In this document: one piece after another, positions 7,372 through 13,505 of the stretch
How the letters are laid out: every line of letters starts with the position of its first letter
Numbering within the stretch: the stretch's first letter is position 1
Assembly: GCA_016287035.1 (NCBI GenBank)
Contig: JAEEVI010000025.1
Location: 1 to 13,942, forward strand
Source of the DNA: Bacillota bacterium
Lineage (GTDB): Bacteria > Bacillota > Clostridia > Peptostreptococcales > Anaerovoracaceae
Direction: 5' to 3'
DNA length: 13,942 nucleotides
Program-made: the position numbers and the translations under genes
The notes under the pieces: model-generated
Database searches by the model: none
Told to the model about the DNA's origin: nothing
What the model saw: the letters and a program-made list of their open reading frames with translations, nothing else

Positions 7372-7803
7372 TTGGCAGAAGCGGCTCAGATAAAAAGATT
7401 CCTGGAAAAGCTCGACGAGGCTCACCCTTACGACTTCTTCAGGATAATGAACGACAGGAACACCGGCATGGGCGCGGTGCTGCTCAAGCTCGTGCGGGCA
7501 GACGGCAGCATGACGGCCGGCCGCCTCAGCGAGGAGCTATCCGTCAGCACGGCGCGCATAACGATACTGCTCAAGAAGATGGCTTCAAAGGGTCTCCTCA
7601 CCAGAGAGCGCAGCCCGAAGGACGCCAGGGTCACGGTGGTCAGGATCACGGAAGAAGGACGCGCCGCCGCGCGCCAAATGCGCGAGGATATATTCGCCAG
7701 CGTCGGCAGCATCATAGATTCCGTCGGAGAAGAAAGGCTCCTTCAGATGCTCGACACGCTCGGAGACATACGGCGGGCGGTAAAATGCTGCGCCGGAGGC
7801 TGA
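7372..7803 (+). CDS. MarR-family transcriptional regulator
   Basis: A 143-residue DNA-binding protein, normal length for MarR. The winged helix is clear: MTAGRLSEELSVSTARITIL (about 47-66) forms the helix-turn-helix, KKMASKGLLTRERSPKDARV (68-87) runs into the wing with the typical D-x-R, and VRITEEGRAA (90-99) closes it. Flanking helices (about 5-45 and 100-140) would form the dimer interface. The start is TTG at 7372, set by GGAGG at 7361-7365 six bases upstream; the nearby ATG at 7367 is out of frame and closed after eight codons. The only cysteines are an adjacent pair at 139-140, three residues from the end. The neighbouring 40-codon gene and itself are the obvious possible targets, but nothing proves this. 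Confidence 0.9.
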   Translation: MAEAAQIKRFLEKLDEAHPYDFFRIMNDRNTGMGAVLLKLVRADGSMTAGRLSEELSVSTARITILLKKMASKGLLTRERSPKDARVTVVRITEEGRAAARQMREDIFASVGSIIDSVGEERLLQMLDTLGDIRRAVKCCAGG

Positions 7804-7945
7804 GATCCTCCGCGTCCGCGCGGGATATCCTTCGCGGATCTTCGAAATTATTCTTGCGAACAGACATTTTCTCGAAAATAATTGCTCAAACGCCGCGCCG
7901 GGACCGGCCGATCCGAAATGTTCTGCGACAAGGCTCAAAACACTG
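7804..7945. other. Intergenic spacer after the MarR gene, no gene seen
   Basis: About 140 bases without a supported gene. A short inverted repeat (ATTTTC at 7866-7871, GAAAAT at 7874-7879) is nested between AATTATT and AATAATT. There is no T-run, so it is not a convincing terminator. The MarR transcript probably runs to the terminator at 7946-7973. Confidence 0.5.
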
Positions 7946-7973
7946 AAAAACAGCGAAAGATCGCTGTTTTTTC
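7946..7973 (+). terminator. Intrinsic terminator downstream of the MarR gene
   Basis: AACAGCGA (7949-7956) pairs with TCGCTGTT (7961-7968) around the loop AAGA. The flanking A and T runs extend the stem, and TTTTTTC follows. Confidence 0.9.
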
Positions 7974-7998
7974 TTTAAAAAAATTTGCAAAAAACCGC

Positions 7999-8026
7999 TT
8001 GACTTTTTCCGCCGCAGTGCCATAAT
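7999..8026 (+). promoter_or_regulatory. Promoter of the 40-codon gene
   Basis: TTGACT (7999-8004), a 16-base spacer and CATAAT (8021-8026), each five of six to consensus. It lies just after a terminator, so the small gene has its own transcript. The predicted leader is about 43 bases. Confidence 0.75.
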
Positions 8027-8075
8027 AATAACGGAAATTGAAGTTAGAGAAATGTCTGGATGGGAGGACAGAGAA

Positions 8076-8198
8076 ATGGAATTATTCGTAAGCAGACTCA
8101 GAAACGATCACAAGTTCGCAAGCAGATTCGCAAGCTACATGAACGGCAGCTCTTCCTCGAGCAAGAAGGCCGCAGGCAAGGCGAACCGTCACGCATAA
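8076..8198 (+). CDS. Small basic protein, 40 residues, function unknown
   Basis: An open frame of 40 codons with TAA at 8196-8198. GGAGG at 8063-8067 lies eight bases before the ATG, an ideal ribosome binding site. The gene is bracketed by its own promoter and a strong terminator. The product begins MELFVSRLRNDHKFASRFAS, which could form an amphipathic helix over residues 2-22. A Gly-Ser5 stretch (24-29) and a lysine/arginine/histidine-rich tail (30-39) follow. There are eight Lys/Arg against two acidic residues, and no cysteine. There is no signal peptide or membrane segment. An in-frame ATG at 8052 would add eight residues but has a poor ribosome binding site and would place the GGAGG inside the gene. 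I recognise no family. The preceding MarR gene is a possible regulator. The protein might bind nucleic acid or membranes; that is only inference from charge. Confidence 0.7.
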   Translation: MELFVSRLRNDHKFASRFASYMNGSSSSSKKAAGKANRHA

Positions 8199-8203
8199 AA
8201 AAT

Positions 8204-8226
8204 AAAACGGCGCTCAGCGCCGTTTT
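8204..8226 (+). terminator. Intrinsic terminator of the 40-codon gene
   Basis: AAAACGGCGC (8204-8213) pairs perfectly with GCGCCGTTTT (8217-8226) around a three-base loop, six bases after the stop codon. Confidence 0.9.
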
Positions 8227-8261
8227 AATATCCTGCACTATGTTCCATTAGTGTTGAATCG

Positions 8262-8296
8262 ATCAAAAGAAGCGGTCTTGCGCCGCTTCTTTTGAT
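8262..8296. terminator. Long perfect hairpin, probably a bidirectional terminator
   Basis: ATCAAAAGAAGCGG (8262-8275) pairs perfectly over 14 bp with CCGCTTCTTTTGAT (8283-8296) around a seven-base loop. The GC-rich core has A-runs on one side and T-runs on the other, so it can stop transcription from both directions. It lies between the terminators of two convergent transcripts. Confidence 0.7.
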
Positions 8297-8324
8297 ATTC
8301 AATGAAAACGTTTGACATACGCAA

Positions 8325-8354
8325 AAAGGCGCCTGCCCTGCCGCAGGCGCCTTT
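8325..8354 (-). terminator. Intrinsic terminator of the NifU-like/GGGtGRT operon
   Basis: On the minus strand AAAGGCGCCTGC (8354-8343) pairs perfectly over 12 bp with GCAGGCGCCTTT (8336-8325) around a six-base loop and ends in a T-run. It starts 16 bases after the stop codon. Confidence 0.9.
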
Positions 8355-8369
8355 CGTATACGGATCCTT

Positions 8370-9371
8370 TTATTTGTTTATGGCCTCGTTCACCGCGACC
8401 GCGACAGCGACGGTAGCGCCGACCATCGGATTGTTGCCCATTCCGAGGAAGCCCATCATCTCGACGTGCGCGGGGACCGAAGAGCTGCCCGCGAACTGCG
8501 CGTCGGAGTGCATCCTTCCCATAGTGTCCGTCATTCCGTAGGACGCCGGACCTGCCGCCATATTGTCGGGATGGAGCGTCCTGCCGGTGCCTCCGCCGGA
8601 GGCTACCGAGAAGTACTTCTTTCCCTGCTCCGCGCATTCCTTCTTATACGTTCCCGCCACGGGATGCTGGAAACGCGTGGGGTTGGTGGAATTTCCGGTT
8701 ATCGATACGTCGACGCCTTCCCTGTGCATTATGGCGACGCCCTCGCGGACGTCGTCCGCGCCGTAGCAGCGCACGGCCGCCCTTTCGCCCTTGGAATACG
8801 GGATCTCCTTTACGATGCTCAGCTCGCCGGTATAATAGTCGAACTTGGTCTGAACGTACGTAAAGCCGTTGATCCTGCTGATTATCTGGGCGGCGTCCTT
8901 TCCGAGACCGTTGAGGATGACGCGCAGAGGCTCCTTGCGGGCCTTGTTCGCGTTCTTTACGATGCCGATCGCGCCTTCCGCGGCGGCGAAGCTCTCGTGG
9001 CCCGCGAGGAACGCGAAGCACTTCGTCTCGTCGCGCAGGAGCATGGCTCCGAGGTTGCCGTGGCCTATGCCTACCTTTCTGTCTTCAGCGACGGAACCGG
9101 GGATGCAGAACGACTGAAGCCCGATGCCTATCGCCTCGGCTGCCTCGGCCGCGGTCTTGGCGCCCTTCTTGATCGCTATCGCGGCGCCGACGCAGTATGC
9201 CCACGCGGCGTTCTCGAACGCTATGGGCTGAACGCCCTTGACTATCTCGTAGGGATCGAATCCCTTGTCTTTGCATATCCCGCGGCACTCCTCGACGCTG
9301 CCGATACCGTATTCGGCGAGGACTCCGCTGATCTTTCCGATCCTTCTTTCGTAGCTCTCAAATAATGCCAT
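8370..9371 (-). CDS. GGGtGRT protein (conserved, function unknown)
   Basis: A 333-residue protein that I recognise as the GGGtGRT family from its signature GGGTGRTLHPDNMAAGPASY (259-278). Further conserved-looking blocks are SFCIPGSVAEDRKVGIGHGN (87-106), FLAGHESFAAAEG (121-133), GNSTNPTRFQHP (226-237) and GRMHSDAQFAGSSSVPAH (285-302). The C-terminus is glycine- and alanine-rich and mildly hydrophobic. Cysteines occur at 29, 33, 60, 89, 118, 202 and 246; several could bind metal. No signal peptide is present, so it is probably cytoplasmic. The start is ATG at 9371, six bases after GGAGG. It follows the NifU-like gene by 11 bases, and the ribosome binding site reaches the upstream stop region, so the two are an operon and probably act together. 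The reaction is unknown; iron-sulfur or metal-centre chemistry is inferred from the partner. Confidence 0.9.
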   Translation of the reverse strand: MALFESYERRIGKISGVLAEYGIGSVEECRGICKDKGFDPYEIVKGVQPIAFENAAWAYCVGAAIAIKKGAKTAAEAAEAIGIGLQSFCIPGSVAEDRKVGIGHGNLGAMLLRDETKCFAFLAGHESFAAAEGAIGIVKNANKARKEPLRVILNGLGKDAAQIISRINGFTYVQTKFDYYTGELSIVKEIPYSKGERAAVRCYGADDVREGVAIMHREGVDVSITGNSTNPTRFQHPVAGTYKKECAEQGKKYFSVASGGGTGRTLHPDNMAAGPASYGMTDTMGRMHSDAQFAGSSSVPAHVEMMGFLGMGNNPMVGATVAVAVAVNEAINK

Positions 9372-9382
9372 GTCCTGCCTCC

Positions 9383-10075
9383 TTACTCCTTGCGCGGATC
9401 GATGTACTTCGCGGCGTCGTCGAACTGGCCGTAGTGTCCCTTTGCCTTCTCGAGCGCTTCGTTGGCGTCGACGCCGTTCTTTATGGATTCCATCATCTTT
9501 CCGAGGTTGACGAACTCGTATCCGATTATCTCGTCAGCCTCACTGAGCGCGATGCGCGTGACGTAGCCCTCCGTAAGCTCGAGATATCTCGGACCCTTGG
9601 CGAGCGTCGAATACATGGTGCCGATCTGGGAGCGCAGTCCCTTTCCGAGATCCTCGAGGCCTCCTCCGATCGGAAGACCGCCCTCGGAGAACGCGGTCTG
9701 GCTGCGTCCGTATACGATCTGCAGGAACAGTTCGCGCATCGCGGTGTTGATGGCGTCGCACACGAGGTCCGTGTTGAGCGCCTCAAGTATCGTCTTTCCG
9801 ATGAGTATCTCGCTTGCCATTGCCGCGGAATGCGTCATTCCCGAACATCCGAGCGTCTCCACGAGAGCCTCCTGGATGACGCCGTCCTTTACGTTCAGGG
9901 TGAGCTTGCAGCAGCCCTGCTGGGGAGCGCACCAGCCGATGCCGTGGGTAAGGCCGCTGATGTCCTTTATCTCCTTGGCCTGTACCCATTTCCCTTCTTC
10001 GGGGATGGGAGCAGGTCCGTGGTATGCGCCCTTGGCGACAGGACACATGTTCTGTACTTCTGTTGAGTAGATCAT
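9383..10075 (-). CDS. NifU/IscU-like iron-sulfur cluster scaffold protein
   Basis: A 230-residue protein with a NifU/IscU-like core. CAPQQGCCKLTLNVKDG (49-65) corresponds to the first cysteine loop and strand, and TLGCSGMTHSAAMASEILIG (74-93) corresponds to the scaffold motif around the second cysteine, followed by KTILEAL. Cys106 (DLVC) is a candidate third ligand, although IscU normally has its third cysteine in a different sequence context. It is longer than IscU (about 130 residues): a C-terminal extension (about 128-230) ends YGQFDDAAKYIDPRKE. It is the first gene of a two-gene operon with the GGGtGRT gene. There is no nearby cysteine desulfurase (IscS/NifS), so it is unlikely to be the housekeeping scaffold. 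The start is ATG at 10075 with CGGAGAAG upstream; an internal ATG at 10048 is less likely. Confidence 0.88.
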   Translation of the reverse strand: MIYSTEVQNMCPVAKGAYHGPAPIPEEGKWVQAKEIKDISGLTHGIGWCAPQQGCCKLTLNVKDGVIQEALVETLGCSGMTHSAAMASEILIGKTILEALNTDLVCDAINTAMRELFLQIVYGRSQTAFSEGGLPIGGGLEDLGKGLRSQIGTMYSTLAKGPRYLELTEGYVTRIALSEADEIIGYEFVNLGKMMESIKNGVDANEALEKAKGHYGQFDDAAKYIDPRKE

Positions 10076-10098
10076 CTTTGCTTCTCCGTTTTCAATAA

Positions 10099-10114
10099 AG
10101 TTATGTCGATAACT
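10099..10114. repeat. Inverted repeat in the leader of the NifU-like operon
   Basis: AGTTAT (10099-10104) and ATAACT (10109-10114) are perfect inverted copies separated by four bases. They lie about 10-26 bases downstream of the predicted transcript start, where a regulator or a short RNA hairpin could act. Confidence 0.5.
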
Positions 10115-10131
10115 GAAAGATCGTTCGGTTA

Positions 10132-10160
10132 ATTATATTACATGCGCGCGGCGCTTGCAA
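10132..10160 (-). promoter_or_regulatory. Promoter of the NifU-like/GGGtGRT operon
   Basis: On the minus strand TTGCAA (10160-10155), a 17-base spacer and a perfect TATAAT (10137-10132). The predicted leader is about 50 bases. The -35 lies inside the palindrome at 10153-10172. Confidence 0.8.
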
Positions 10161-10172
10161 ACGTTTTCAAGC
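10153..10172. promoter_or_regulatory. Palindromic operator resembling a CcpA cre site
   Basis: GCTTGCAAACGTTTTCAAGC is self-complementary at 9 of 10 pairs. The inner 14 bases (10156-10169, TGCAAACGTTTTCA) match the cre consensus TGWAANCGNTNWCA at all but one defined position. It overlaps the -35 box of the operon, a position expected to repress. The family of the binding protein (LacI/CcpA type) is inference. Confidence 0.6.
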
Positions 10173-10191
10173 ATTTTCCGCGCTGCGCACC

Positions 10192-11373
10192 TCACCGCCC
10201 GAGAAAGCGGCAGGCTATCTCGGCGAATACGGCCGCGCCCTCCCACAGGACGTCCTCGTCCACGTCGAAGAAAGGATTGTGGTGAGGTCTGTCCGTATGC
10301 TTTTCGGGATCGGAAGAGCTCAGGAACATGAACGCTCCAGGGACTACGTTCAGGAACTCGGCGAAATCCTCCCCCGCCATGTTGGGCGCGGGTACGCTCG
10401 TGATGACGTTCTCCGGCCCGACGACGTCCGACGCGCAGTCCGCGGCAAAGGCGGCCATAGCCTCGTCGTTGATGACCGGCGGAGCGCCCCACTCCATCGA
10501 ATACTCGGCCTCTCCGCCGAACGCCGCGGCGGTCGCGGACGATATCTGCTCTATCCGTTCGGAGAGCCTGCGCCGAACATTCTCGTCGAACGCCCTTGTC
10601 GTGCCCTCGAGGACTGCCTCCGCGGGTATCGCGTTGTACGCGACACCTCCGCATATCCTGCCGATCGTGACGACGACGGGCACGCACGCGTTGAACTCCC
10701 TCGCGTTTATCGTCTGGAGCGCTATCACGATATGAGCCGCGATATTGATCGGATCCACGCCCTTTTCCGGCGTTGAGCCGTGGCAGGCCCTGCCTCTGAC
10801 CTTTATAGTGAACCTGTCGAACGAAGCCATGACGGGCCCCGGAGTTATTATGAACCTGCCCGACGGTATGTCCTTATCGAGCAGCGTCCCGATGTGCGTC
10901 CCGAACACCGCGTCGACGCCTTCCAGCGCGCCGTTTCCGATCATTATCAGAGCGCCCTTCGACATCTCCTCGCCTGTCTGGAACAGCAGCCTCACCTCTC
11001 CGGCGAGCTCGTCCCTGCGCGACGCGAGGATCTTCGCGGCGCCGAGCAGCATGGCCATATGCGCGTCGTGACCGCACGCGTGCATGGCGCCCTCGTGGAC
11101 GGAGCTGAACGCGAGCCCCGTCTGCTCCTTTATCGGGAGCGCGTCCATGTCTGCGCGCAGCGCGACAGTCCTTCCCGGTCTCGCGCCTTTTATATGCCCC
11201 ACCACGCTCGAATCCTTATCGGAAAGCTCAAACGGTATGCCGAGCTCGCAGAGCTTCGATACCACGTATTCCCTAGTCTGCGGCAGATCGAGTCCCTGCT
11301 CCGGTATCCGGTGCAGCTGCCTGCGCATGGCGGTCAATTCCTCCTGAAGATCCCGGCATTCGTCTGCGATCAT
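10192..11373 (-). CDS. M20-family amidohydrolase (amino-acyl/peptide carboxypeptidase type)
   Basis: A 393-residue zinc-type hydrolase of the M20D group (hippurate hydrolase, N-acyl-amino acid and IAA-amino acid hydrolase relatives), which splits amide bonds of N-acylated amino acids or short peptides. Metal-site motifs are complete: MHACGHDAH (97-105; Cys100, His102), TGEEMSKGA (133-141; Glu135 catalytic, Glu136 ligand), His160 in FGTH and His365 before NPFFDVDE. The dimerisation domain includes GRACHGSTPEKGVDP (194-208), and MAGEDFAEF (332-340) is typical. No signal peptide, so cytoplasmic. The start is ATG at 11373, overlapping the stop of the ygiQ-like gene (ATGA) with AAGGGA upstream; the frame is open further but only over the end of that gene. 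The exact substrate cannot be told. No clear terminator follows. Confidence 0.92.
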   Translation of the reverse strand: MIADECRDLQEELTAMRRQLHRIPEQGLDLPQTREYVVSKLCELGIPFELSDKDSSVVGHIKGARPGRTVALRADMDALPIKEQTGLAFSSVHEGAMHACGHDAHMAMLLGAAKILASRRDELAGEVRLLFQTGEEMSKGALIMIGNGALEGVDAVFGTHIGTLLDKDIPSGRFIITPGPVMASFDRFTIKVRGRACHGSTPEKGVDPINIAAHIVIALQTINAREFNACVPVVVTIGRICGGVAYNAIPAEAVLEGTTRAFDENVRRRLSERIEQISSATAAAFGGEAEYSMEWGAPPVINDEAMAAFAADCASDVVGPENVITSVPAPNMAGEDFAEFLNVVPGAFMFLSSSDPEKHTDRPHHNPFFDVDEDVLWEGAAVFAEIACRFLGR

Positions 11374-13226
11374 CGTTTCGTTCCCTTCTTTCGGTCCCTG
11401 GAGCCTTTGCTTCCTTCGCGCCTGCGCGGCCTCTGCGGCGGAACAAGGCATCGCTTTTTATCGTTTCCTATGAGATCCTCCCTGCCGGCGGCGAGGAGCG
11501 CCTCCCTTACAAGCTCGTAGTTCTCGGGCTTTCTGTACTGTATGAGAGCCCGCTGCATGTTCTTCTCCTTCGGGCTCCTGGCCGTATAGACCGGCTCCAT
11601 CGTCCGCGGATCGACGCCGGTATAGTACATGCACGTCGATATCGTCGAAGGCGTCGGGTAAAAGTCCTGGACCTGCTCGGGCATGTAACCCATGTCCCTC
11701 ACGGCTTCGGCCAGCGCGACAGCGTCCTCGAGCCGCGAGCCCGGATGCGAGGATATGAGATACGGCACGACGTACTGCTCCTTTCCGAGCTTTGCGTTTA
11801 TCCGCTCGAACCTCCTGCGGAACTCCAGATACACGTCGTTCGGGGGCTTGCCCATGAGCCTCAGCACGTTGTCGGAGACGTGCTCGGGAGCGACCCTCAG
11901 CTGGCCGCTTACGTGGTGCTCGCACAGCTCGCGCAGGAACGTGTCGTCCCTGTCGGCGAGAACGTAGTCGAAGCGTATGCCCGACCGTATGAAGACCTTC
12001 TTCACGCCCGGCAGAGCGCGCAGCTTCCGCAGGAGCTTAACGTAGTCCGAGTGGTCGGCCTCGAGCCTGGCGCACGGCTTCGGGAACAGGCATTGCTTTC
12101 CCGTGCAGGCGCCGCTCTTCAGCTGCTTTGAGCAGGCCGGCCTCCTGAAATTCGCCGTCGGCCCTCCCACGTCGTGTATATATCCCTTGAAATCCGGGTC
12201 TTTCGTCATCGCCCTCGCCTCGCGGAGCAGCGAGTCGTGGCTCCTTGCCTGCACTATCCTTCCCTGATGGAACGTGAGCGCGCAGAAACTGCAGCCGCCG
12301 AAGCATCCGCGGCAGCTCGTGAGCGAGAACCTGACCTCCGAAAGCGCGGGGACTCCTCCGAGGCTGTCGTACGACGGATGCCAGGCGTTCATGTACGGGA
12401 GCTCGTACACGTCGTCGAGCTCCGTCTGCGTCAGAGGCCGCTGCGGCGGATTCTGAACGACGTAGCGGTTCTCTCCGTAGCACTCGATGAGAGGCCTTCC
12501 GGAAGCGAAATCGGTGTTCTCGTACTGTATCCTGAAGCTCTCGGCGTATTTCAGCCTGTCGGAGACGAGCTCCGAATGATCCGGGAGCCTTATCCCGTCC
12601 GTGACGGACGATACGTCGCGCGTCTTGTACACAGTGCCCGGGATGAACACGATATCCTTTATATCCAGCCCGCTGTCGAGCGCGTCGGCCGTCTCTGCGA
12701 CCGACAGCTCGCCCATCCCGTACAGCAGAAGATCGGCGCCGCTGTCCAGAAGTATGGATCTGCGAAGCTTGTCTGACCAGTAGTCGTAGTGCGCCAGGCG
12801 GCGAAGGCTCGCTTCTATACCGCCTATTATCACCGGCACGTCCTTATAACGCCGCTTTATGATGTTGCAGTAGACTATCGTCGCGTAGTCGGGGCGCTTC
12901 GCAGGCTTTCCCCCGGGCGTGTACGCGTCGCCGGAGCGCCGTTTTTTATTGACCGTGTAGTGATTGACCATCGAGTCCATGTTTCCGGCGCTCACCAGGA
13001 AGCCCAGCCTCGGCCGCCCGAACACGTCCATGCACCGCGGGTCGCGCCAGTCGGGCTGAGAGATGATCGCGACGCGGTACCCTCTCGATTCCAGGACTCT
13101 GCTTATTATCGCCGGGCCGAACGAGCTGTGGTCGACGTACGCGTCTCCGATGACGTACACGAAATCCGGGCGTTCCCAGCCCAGACGCTCCATCTCTTCT
13201 CTTGTAACGGGGAGAAAACCGCTCAA
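11370..13226 (-). CDS. ygiQ: YgiQ-family radical SAM protein
   Basis: A 618-residue protein of the YgiQ family (UPF0313). The N-terminal part (about 20-180) resembles the cobalamin-binding-like region, with YVIGDAYVDHSSFGPAII and IIGGIEASLRRLAHYDYWSD. The radical SAM cluster motif is CFGGCSFC (308-315, CxxxCxxC; Cys305 also nearby), which should hold a [4Fe-4S] cluster and cleave S-adenosylmethionine. A second cysteine group (365, 374, 379, 385) is usual for the family. Later blocks are LRVAPEHVSDNVLRLMGKP (443-461) and QVQDFYPTPSTISTCMYYTG (518-537). The tail (about 597-618) is strongly basic. The reaction of YgiQ proteins is not established. The start is TTG at 13226 with AAGGAG six bases upstream. 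It is coupled by a four-base overlap to the amidohydrolase gene. Confidence 0.94.
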   Translation of the reverse strand: MSGFLPVTREEMERLGWERPDFVYVIGDAYVDHSSFGPAIISRVLESRGYRVAIISQPDWRDPRCMDVFGRPRLGFLVSAGNMDSMVNHYTVNKKRRSGDAYTPGGKPAKRPDYATIVYCNIIKRRYKDVPVIIGGIEASLRRLAHYDYWSDKLRRSILLDSGADLLLYGMGELSVAETADALDSGLDIKDIVFIPGTVYKTRDVSSVTDGIRLPDHSELVSDRLKYAESFRIQYENTDFASGRPLIECYGENRYVVQNPPQRPLTQTELDDVYELPYMNAWHPSYDSLGGVPALSEVRFSLTSCRGCFGGCSFCALTFHQGRIVQARSHDSLLREARAMTKDPDFKGYIHDVGGPTANFRRPACSKQLKSGACTGKQCLFPKPCARLEADHSDYVKLLRKLRALPGVKKVFIRSGIRFDYVLADRDDTFLRELCEHHVSGQLRVAPEHVSDNVLRLMGKPPNDVYLEFRRRFERINAKLGKEQYVVPYLISSHPGSRLEDAVALAEAVRDMGYMPEQVQDFYPTPSTISTCMYYTGVDPRTMEPVYTARSPKEKNMQRALIQYRKPENYELVREALLAAGREDLIGNDKKRCLVPPQRPRRREGSKGSRDRKKGTKR

Positions 13227-13260
13227 AACTCGCTCCTTCGCGCCGCGCGCGCTTTTTTAT

Positions 13261-13290
13261 ATTTTAGCACACAGCCGGAGGGTTTGACAT
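13261..13290 (-). promoter_or_regulatory. Promoter of the ygiQ operon, sharing its -35 with the divergent promoter
   Basis: On the minus strand ATGTCA (13290-13285), an 18-base spacer and TAAAAT (13266-13261) with an upstream TG (extended -10). The -35 occupies nearly the same bases as the plus-strand -35 (13284-13289). Confidence 0.65.
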
Positions 13291-13312
13291 CGCGCCTGCC
13301 CGCAAATATAAT
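13284..13312 (+). promoter_or_regulatory. Perfect-consensus promoter of the 55-codon gene and ydcF-like gene
   Basis: TTGACA (13284-13289), a 17-base spacer and TATAAT (13307-13312), all 12 consensus bases with ideal spacing. The GTG start is 25 bases after the -10. Confidence 0.92.
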
Positions 13313-13336
13313 GATTCAGCGAAAGGAGCATCTGCC

Positions 13337-13504
13337 GTGAGCGAAGAAAGACCTAGAAAGACAAAGTTCAGCGACGAGGAATGGGAAAGCCTCGACTGGG
13401 ACGACGTCGCATGGGAGAACGAGGAGTGGCAGGCCGAGCAGACCGTCCTCTCGTTCATGGACGAGCACCCCGACGGAACGGACGGCCGGGAGAGCCAGGA
13501 ATAG
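13337..13504 (+). CDS. Small acidic protein with tryptophan every fifth residue, function unknown
   Basis: A 55-residue frame starting at GTG 13337, with AAAGGAG eight bases upstream and TAG at 13502-13504. A short basic N-terminus (MSEERPRKTK) is followed by a very acidic body. Aromatic residues fall at exact five-residue steps: Phe11, Trp16, Trp21, Trp26 and Trp31 (F-SDEE-W-ESLD-W-DDVA-W-ENEE-W). The remainder (FMDEHPDGTDGRESQE) is acidic and probably disordered. There is no cysteine, signal peptide or membrane segment. The next gene begins one base later, so the two are co-transcribed from an excellent promoter. The small protein might be an accessory partner of the YdcF-like membrane protein. 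I recognise no family. Confidence 0.75.
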   Translation: MSEERPRKTKFSDEEWESLDWDDVAWENEEWQAEQTVLSFMDEHPDGTDGRESQE

Positions 13505-13505
13505 C

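Noticed and set aside
7866..7879. Short inverted repeat ATTTTC-TC-GAAAAT as a terminator
   Set aside because: AT-rich, with a two-base loop and no following T-run; not credible as a terminator.
7919..8026. A 35-codon plus-strand frame after the MarR gene
   Set aside because: It lacks a ribosome binding site and runs through both a terminator and the next promoter.
8060..8251. A 63-codon plus-strand frame over the small 40-codon gene
   Set aside because: It has no ribosome binding site, reads through the terminator at 8204-8226, and is out of frame with the well-signalled 40-codon gene.
9365..10066. Long plus-strand frames opposite the NifU-like gene (9365-10066 and 9597-10070)
   Set aside because: The minus strand has the IscU-like cysteine motifs and a good ribosome binding site; the opposite frames show no motif.
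11374..11451. Upstream start for the amidohydrolase
   Set aside because: The extra 26 residues merely read the ygiQ end in another frame; ATG at 11373 forms an ATGA overlap and has AAGGGA upstream.
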